This document shows positions 61,492-64,000 of a DNA stretch of 64,000 bases, in pieces; the stretch's first letter is position 1; each line of letters starts with the position of its first letter. Origin of the DNA: Paraburkholderia phytofirmans OLGA172 (GTDB lineage Bacteria; Pseudomonadota; Gammaproteobacteria; Burkholderiales; Burkholderiaceae); NCBI RefSeq assembly GCF_001634365.1, contig NZ_CP014579.1:310001-374000 (forward strand), in the 5' to 3' direction. Both the position numbers and the translations under genes were made by a program. Under the pieces are notes generated by a model. That model saw only the letters and a program-made list of their open reading frames with translations, made no database searches and had not been told where the DNA came from.

Positions 61492-62943
61492 CTACGGCGC
61501 GGCCGATACCTGCCATTCACCTCCCAGCGACTGAAACAACGCAGCCGTATCGGCAAACCGGTCGGCCTGTGCGCGGGTCCGGTCGAGCGCGGTTTGCAAC
61601 ACCTGGCGCTGCGTATCGAGCAGGCTGAACTGACTGACGCCGCCCGCCGAATACTGCGCTTGTGCGATAAGCAGACTCGCTTGCGCCTGCTGCGCGGCCT
61701 CGTCGCGAGCCCGCAGTTCGTGCGCATCGTCCTGTAGCGCTGTCAGCGTGTCAGCAACCTGCTGCAGCGCCTGCAGCACCGTCTGCTGATAATCAGCTAG
61801 AGCCGCATCATAAGCCGCTTGCGCGGAGCGCTTCTTTGCGCGCAGTTCGCCGCCGCGGAAAATCGGTTGGGTGAGATTCAGGCCGAAATTCCAGATATTC
61901 AGCCCGCTGACCACGTCCTGAATGTTCGTGCGTTCCGAACCGATCCCAGCCGAAATGGAAAATTGCGGAAACAGGTTCGCCGTTGCCACGCCGACATTCG
62001 CGCTCGCTTGATGTAACAACGCCTCCGATGCGCGGATATCAGGCCGTTCGCGCGCGAGCGTCGATGGCAATGTGAGCGGCAACGTATCCGGCAGATGCAG
62101 CGAATCGAGCGTCAGGTCTGCGAAGTCCGCCTTCGAGGGCGGCATGCCACGCAGGATAGCGAGTTGGTGGTCGGTCTGCGCAAGTTGTGTCGCGAGTGGC
62201 GGCAACGACGCACGGGTCTGCGCGAGCAGCGTGCGCTGGCTGCGCACATCGAGTTGCGAGACGCCGCCTGCTGCGAACCGCCCCTCGGTGATCTTGAGTT
62301 GCTGCGCCTGGGTGTCCGCGAGGCGCTGCGTCAAGGCGATCTGCTGCTTTAAAGACGCGCGCCGAACCACAGTCGAAACCACATTGCCGGCGAGCGAGAG
62401 CCGCGCCGCTTCGAACTCGAACGACTGATAGTCGACTTGCGCCATAAGCGCTTCCAGCGCCCGGCGATTGCCGCCGAAAATATCGAGCGCGTAGGACACG
62501 CTCACCGACGCGTTGTAAAGCGTAAACGGCCCCTGGTTGGGCACATTCGGAATGCCGAACGCCGCGATATCGACCCGCTGCCGCACGCCGGATACGGTCG
62601 CGTCGACAGCGGGGAATGCGGTCGCGCCGAATTGCGCGTTGTAGTTTTCGCGTGCCTCGATCAGCTTCGCGCGGGCTTGCGTGAGCGTGGGGCTTTGTTG
62701 CAGGGCCTGCTCGACGAGACGATTGAGCGCATCGGACTGAAACTGCTTCCACCACATCGGTGTCGCATGCTCAGCCGCGACAAATGTCTGCGATGCGCCA
62801 GCCACACCGCTGGCCGTGACGGTCCTGGCGGGTTGCGCTTCATGTGTATAGGTTTGCGTGTCAGGCGCCGCCGGCGGCTGAAAATCCGGCCCCACCGCGC
62901 AACCGCACAGCGCGACGACGGACAAGTAAGCGAGCGGCTTCAT
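61492..62943 (-). CDS. Outer-membrane efflux factor (NodT / OprM family lipoprotein)
   Basis: 483 residues. The lipoprotein signal ends VALCGCAVGPDF (Cys near 15). Two OEP repeats with long helices: QALQQSPTLTQARAKLIEAR, then DIRASEALLHQASANVGVAT and VLQALQQVADTLTALQDDAH. The motif ARERPDIRASE is typical. TolC-like trimeric channel partner for an inner-membrane pump; the ABC-2 permease gene 12 bases upstream on the same strand shows the pump type. Confidence 0.94.
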   Translation of the reverse strand: MKPLAYLSVVALCGCAVGPDFQPPAAPDTQTYTHEAQPARTVTASGVAGASQTFVAAEHATPMWWKQFQSDALNRLVEQALQQSPTLTQARAKLIEARENYNAQFGATAFPAVDATVSGVRQRVDIAAFGIPNVPNQGPFTLYNASVSVSYALDIFGGNRRALEALMAQVDYQSFEFEAARLSLAGNVVSTVVRRASLKQQIALTQRLADTQAQQLKITEGRFAAGGVSQLDVRSQRTLLAQTRASLPPLATQLAQTDHQLAILRGMPPSKADFADLTLDSLHLPDTLPLTLPSTLARERPDIRASEALLHQASANVGVATANLFPQFSISAGIGSERTNIQDVVSGLNIWNFGLNLTQPIFRGGELRAKKRSAQAAYDAALADYQQTVLQALQQVADTLTALQDDAHELRARDEAAQQAQASLLIAQAQYSAGGVSQFSLLDTQRQVLQTALDRTRAQADRFADTAALFQSLGGEWQVSAAP

Positions 62944-62955
62944 CGATCGATCCTC

Positions 62956-64000
62956 CTAGTCGAGCGTGCGCCGGTAGAAACGCAGCGCGACGCCCATCAC
63001 GACGACCATGAACAGCGCCACGGGCCACACCGACGGCCACAGGTCGGCCCAGTCGTTTCCTTTGAGCAGGATGCCGCGAACCAGCCTGTTGAAATAGGTG
63101 AGCGGCAGCAGATTGCCGATGAATTGCGCCCAGCGTGGCATGCCCGCGAACGGGAACATGAAACCGGATAGCAACAGACTCGGCAGAAAATAGAACACGG
63201 TCAGTTGCATCGCCTGCAACTGATTCTGCGCAATCGACGAAAGCGTGATGCCGACCGTCAGATTCGCCGCGATAAACAGCAACGCAGCCAGATAGATTGC
63301 CAACAGGCTGCCGGCAAATGGCACCCCAAACACGAAGCGCGCCGCGGTCAGAATGATCGATGCCTGCACCAGCCCGATCATCACGTAAGGCACGATTTTG
63401 CCGGTCATTACTTCGATCGGTAGCACGGGCGTGGCGAGCAGGTTTTCCATCGTGCCGCGCTCGCGCTCGCGGGTGATGGCGAGGCCGGTCATCATCACCA
63501 TCGTCATCGTCAGGATCACACCCATCAGACCCGGCACGACGTTGTATTGCGTGATGCCTTCGGGGTTGTAGAGGCGGTGCACCTGGACGTCGAAAGCGGC
63601 CGGAGTACCGTTCAGATGGGCGAGCACCCCGGTGATGTCCTTGTCCGCGACCGGTTGCACAAGGCCTGGCAGCGCGGCGAGCGCGGTGTTCGTCGCGGTG
63701 GGGTCGGTCGCATCGGCTTCGACCAGCAGCGAAGGACGTTCACCGCGCAGCAGACGCTTCGAAAAATCCACCGGCACCGACAACACGAACTGCACCCGGC
63801 CTTGGGCAAGAGCGCGGCGGCCGGCCTCCTCGTTGGGCAAGGATTCGACGATGTCGAAATAAGCGGAGTTTTTCATCGCGGCGATGAAGCTGCGCGAAAA
63901 CGTGCTGTCGTCGCCGATGATGACAGCCGTTGGCAGATGCTTCGGGTCGGTATTGATCGCGAAGCCGAACAGCGTGAGCTGAATGACCGGCAGGCCGACG
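62956..64000 (-). CDS. ABC-2 type transporter permease (YhhJ-like), 5' part beyond the window
   Basis: The frame is open from the window edge to 62956. The visible 347 residues begin VGLPVIQLTLFGFAINTDPK, followed by a large extracytoplasmic domain (about to residue 190) and six-segment ABC-2 membrane core with TGLAITRERERGTMENLLAT, FVFGVPFAGSLLAIYLAALL and PLTYFNRLVRGILLKGNDW. The arginine/glutamate segment ITRERERGTMENLL is the ABC-2 signature loop. Usual partners are an ATPase and a HlyD-type protein, which should lie before this gene outside the window. Confidence 0.9.
   Translation of the reverse strand, partial: VGLPVIQLTLFGFAINTDPKHLPTAVIIGDDSTFSRSFIAAMKNSAYFDIVESLPNEEAGRRALAQGRVQFVLSVPVDFSKRLLRGERPSLLVEADATDPTATNTALAALPGLVQPVADKDITGVLAHLNGTPAAFDVQVHRLYNPEGITQYNVVPGLMGVILTMTMVMMTGLAITRERERGTMENLLATPVLPIEVMTGKIVPYVMIGLVQASIILTAARFVFGVPFAGSLLAIYLAALLFIAANLTVGITLSSIAQNQLQAMQLTVFYFLPSLLLSGFMFPFAGMPRWAQFIGNLLPLTYFNRLVRGILLKGNDWADLWPSVWPVALFMVVVMGVALRFYRRTLD

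Noticed and set aside
61334..61516. 60-residue minus-strand gene
   Set aside because: It overlaps the outer-membrane factor gene and has no clear start; kept only as a doubtful remnant within the gap entry.

Overview
This window looks like a chromosomal segment of a Burkholderiaceae bacterium, most like Paraburkholderia. The grounds are the high GC content, the two-component intracellular PHB depolymerase with a catalytic Cys, the GcvA-type LysR and MocR regulators, several protein families typical of that group, and intergenic fold-back repeats built from GGAGTAAGCGCT units. No tRNA, rRNA, CRISPR array or complete insertion sequence was seen.

Layout. (1) 1-9516: a chaperone-usher fimbrial locus that has been tandemly duplicated together with the 5' part of prfC. 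Copy 1 has a chaperone (cut by the window edge), an usher, a tip adhesin and a decayed prfC fragment. Copy 2 has a complete chaperone, no usher (only a 37-bp scar matching the usher 3' end), a diverged adhesin and the intact prfC (RF3). (2) 9587-15304: a toxin-antitoxin island: hipBA, a small gene preceded by a candidate structured leader, a small-ORF/HTH pair, and an AbiEi/AbiEii type IV pair, with palindromic operators at the hipBA and AbiE promoters. (3) 15364-19827: GcvA-like LysR regulator, a Pat-type protein acetyltransferase, and an unknown protein. (4) 19904-30252: an IclR-controlled operon for a sugar ABC importer and a non-phosphorylating aldose pathway, best read as L-fucose breakdown to pyruvate and lactate, in which the dehydratase appears to be a split UxaA-type enzyme. 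(5) 30391-38593: thioesterase, chemoreceptor with a FliA-type promoter, cold-shock protein, AGE-family isomerase, an Ala-rich membrane protein, two small proteins and a hydroxyacyl-CoA dehydrogenase. (6) 38599-40470: a second hipBA module with its operators, followed by a flavin-reductase pseudogene. (7) 40943-53102: cupin, PhaZ depolymerase, GST, copper ATPase with a CueR-type operator, PaiB-like protein, DUF1254/1214 lipoprotein and a giant DUF748 (AsmA-like) protein. (8) 53108-59511: a MocR regulator diverging from a polyamine-type ABC importer. (9) 59535-64000: a TPR glycosyltransferase-like protein and the 3' part of an efflux operon (ABC-2 permease cut by the window edge, plus a NodT-type outer-membrane factor).

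The most unusual signals are two nested fold-back repeats (20954-21086 and 57169-57355). In each, the left-arm units are matched in reverse order by complementary right-arm units whose variable bases co-vary. Both end just before the ribosome-binding site of an ABC-transporter gene. Other points of interest are the duplicated fimbrial/prfC segment, the split UxaA enzyme in the fucose-type operon, an IS3-end-like 53-bp palindrome buried in a terminator, and twin TAGGG-AAAA-CCCTA palindromes around a perfect -10 box. All assignments are from reading the sequence; no database search was run.
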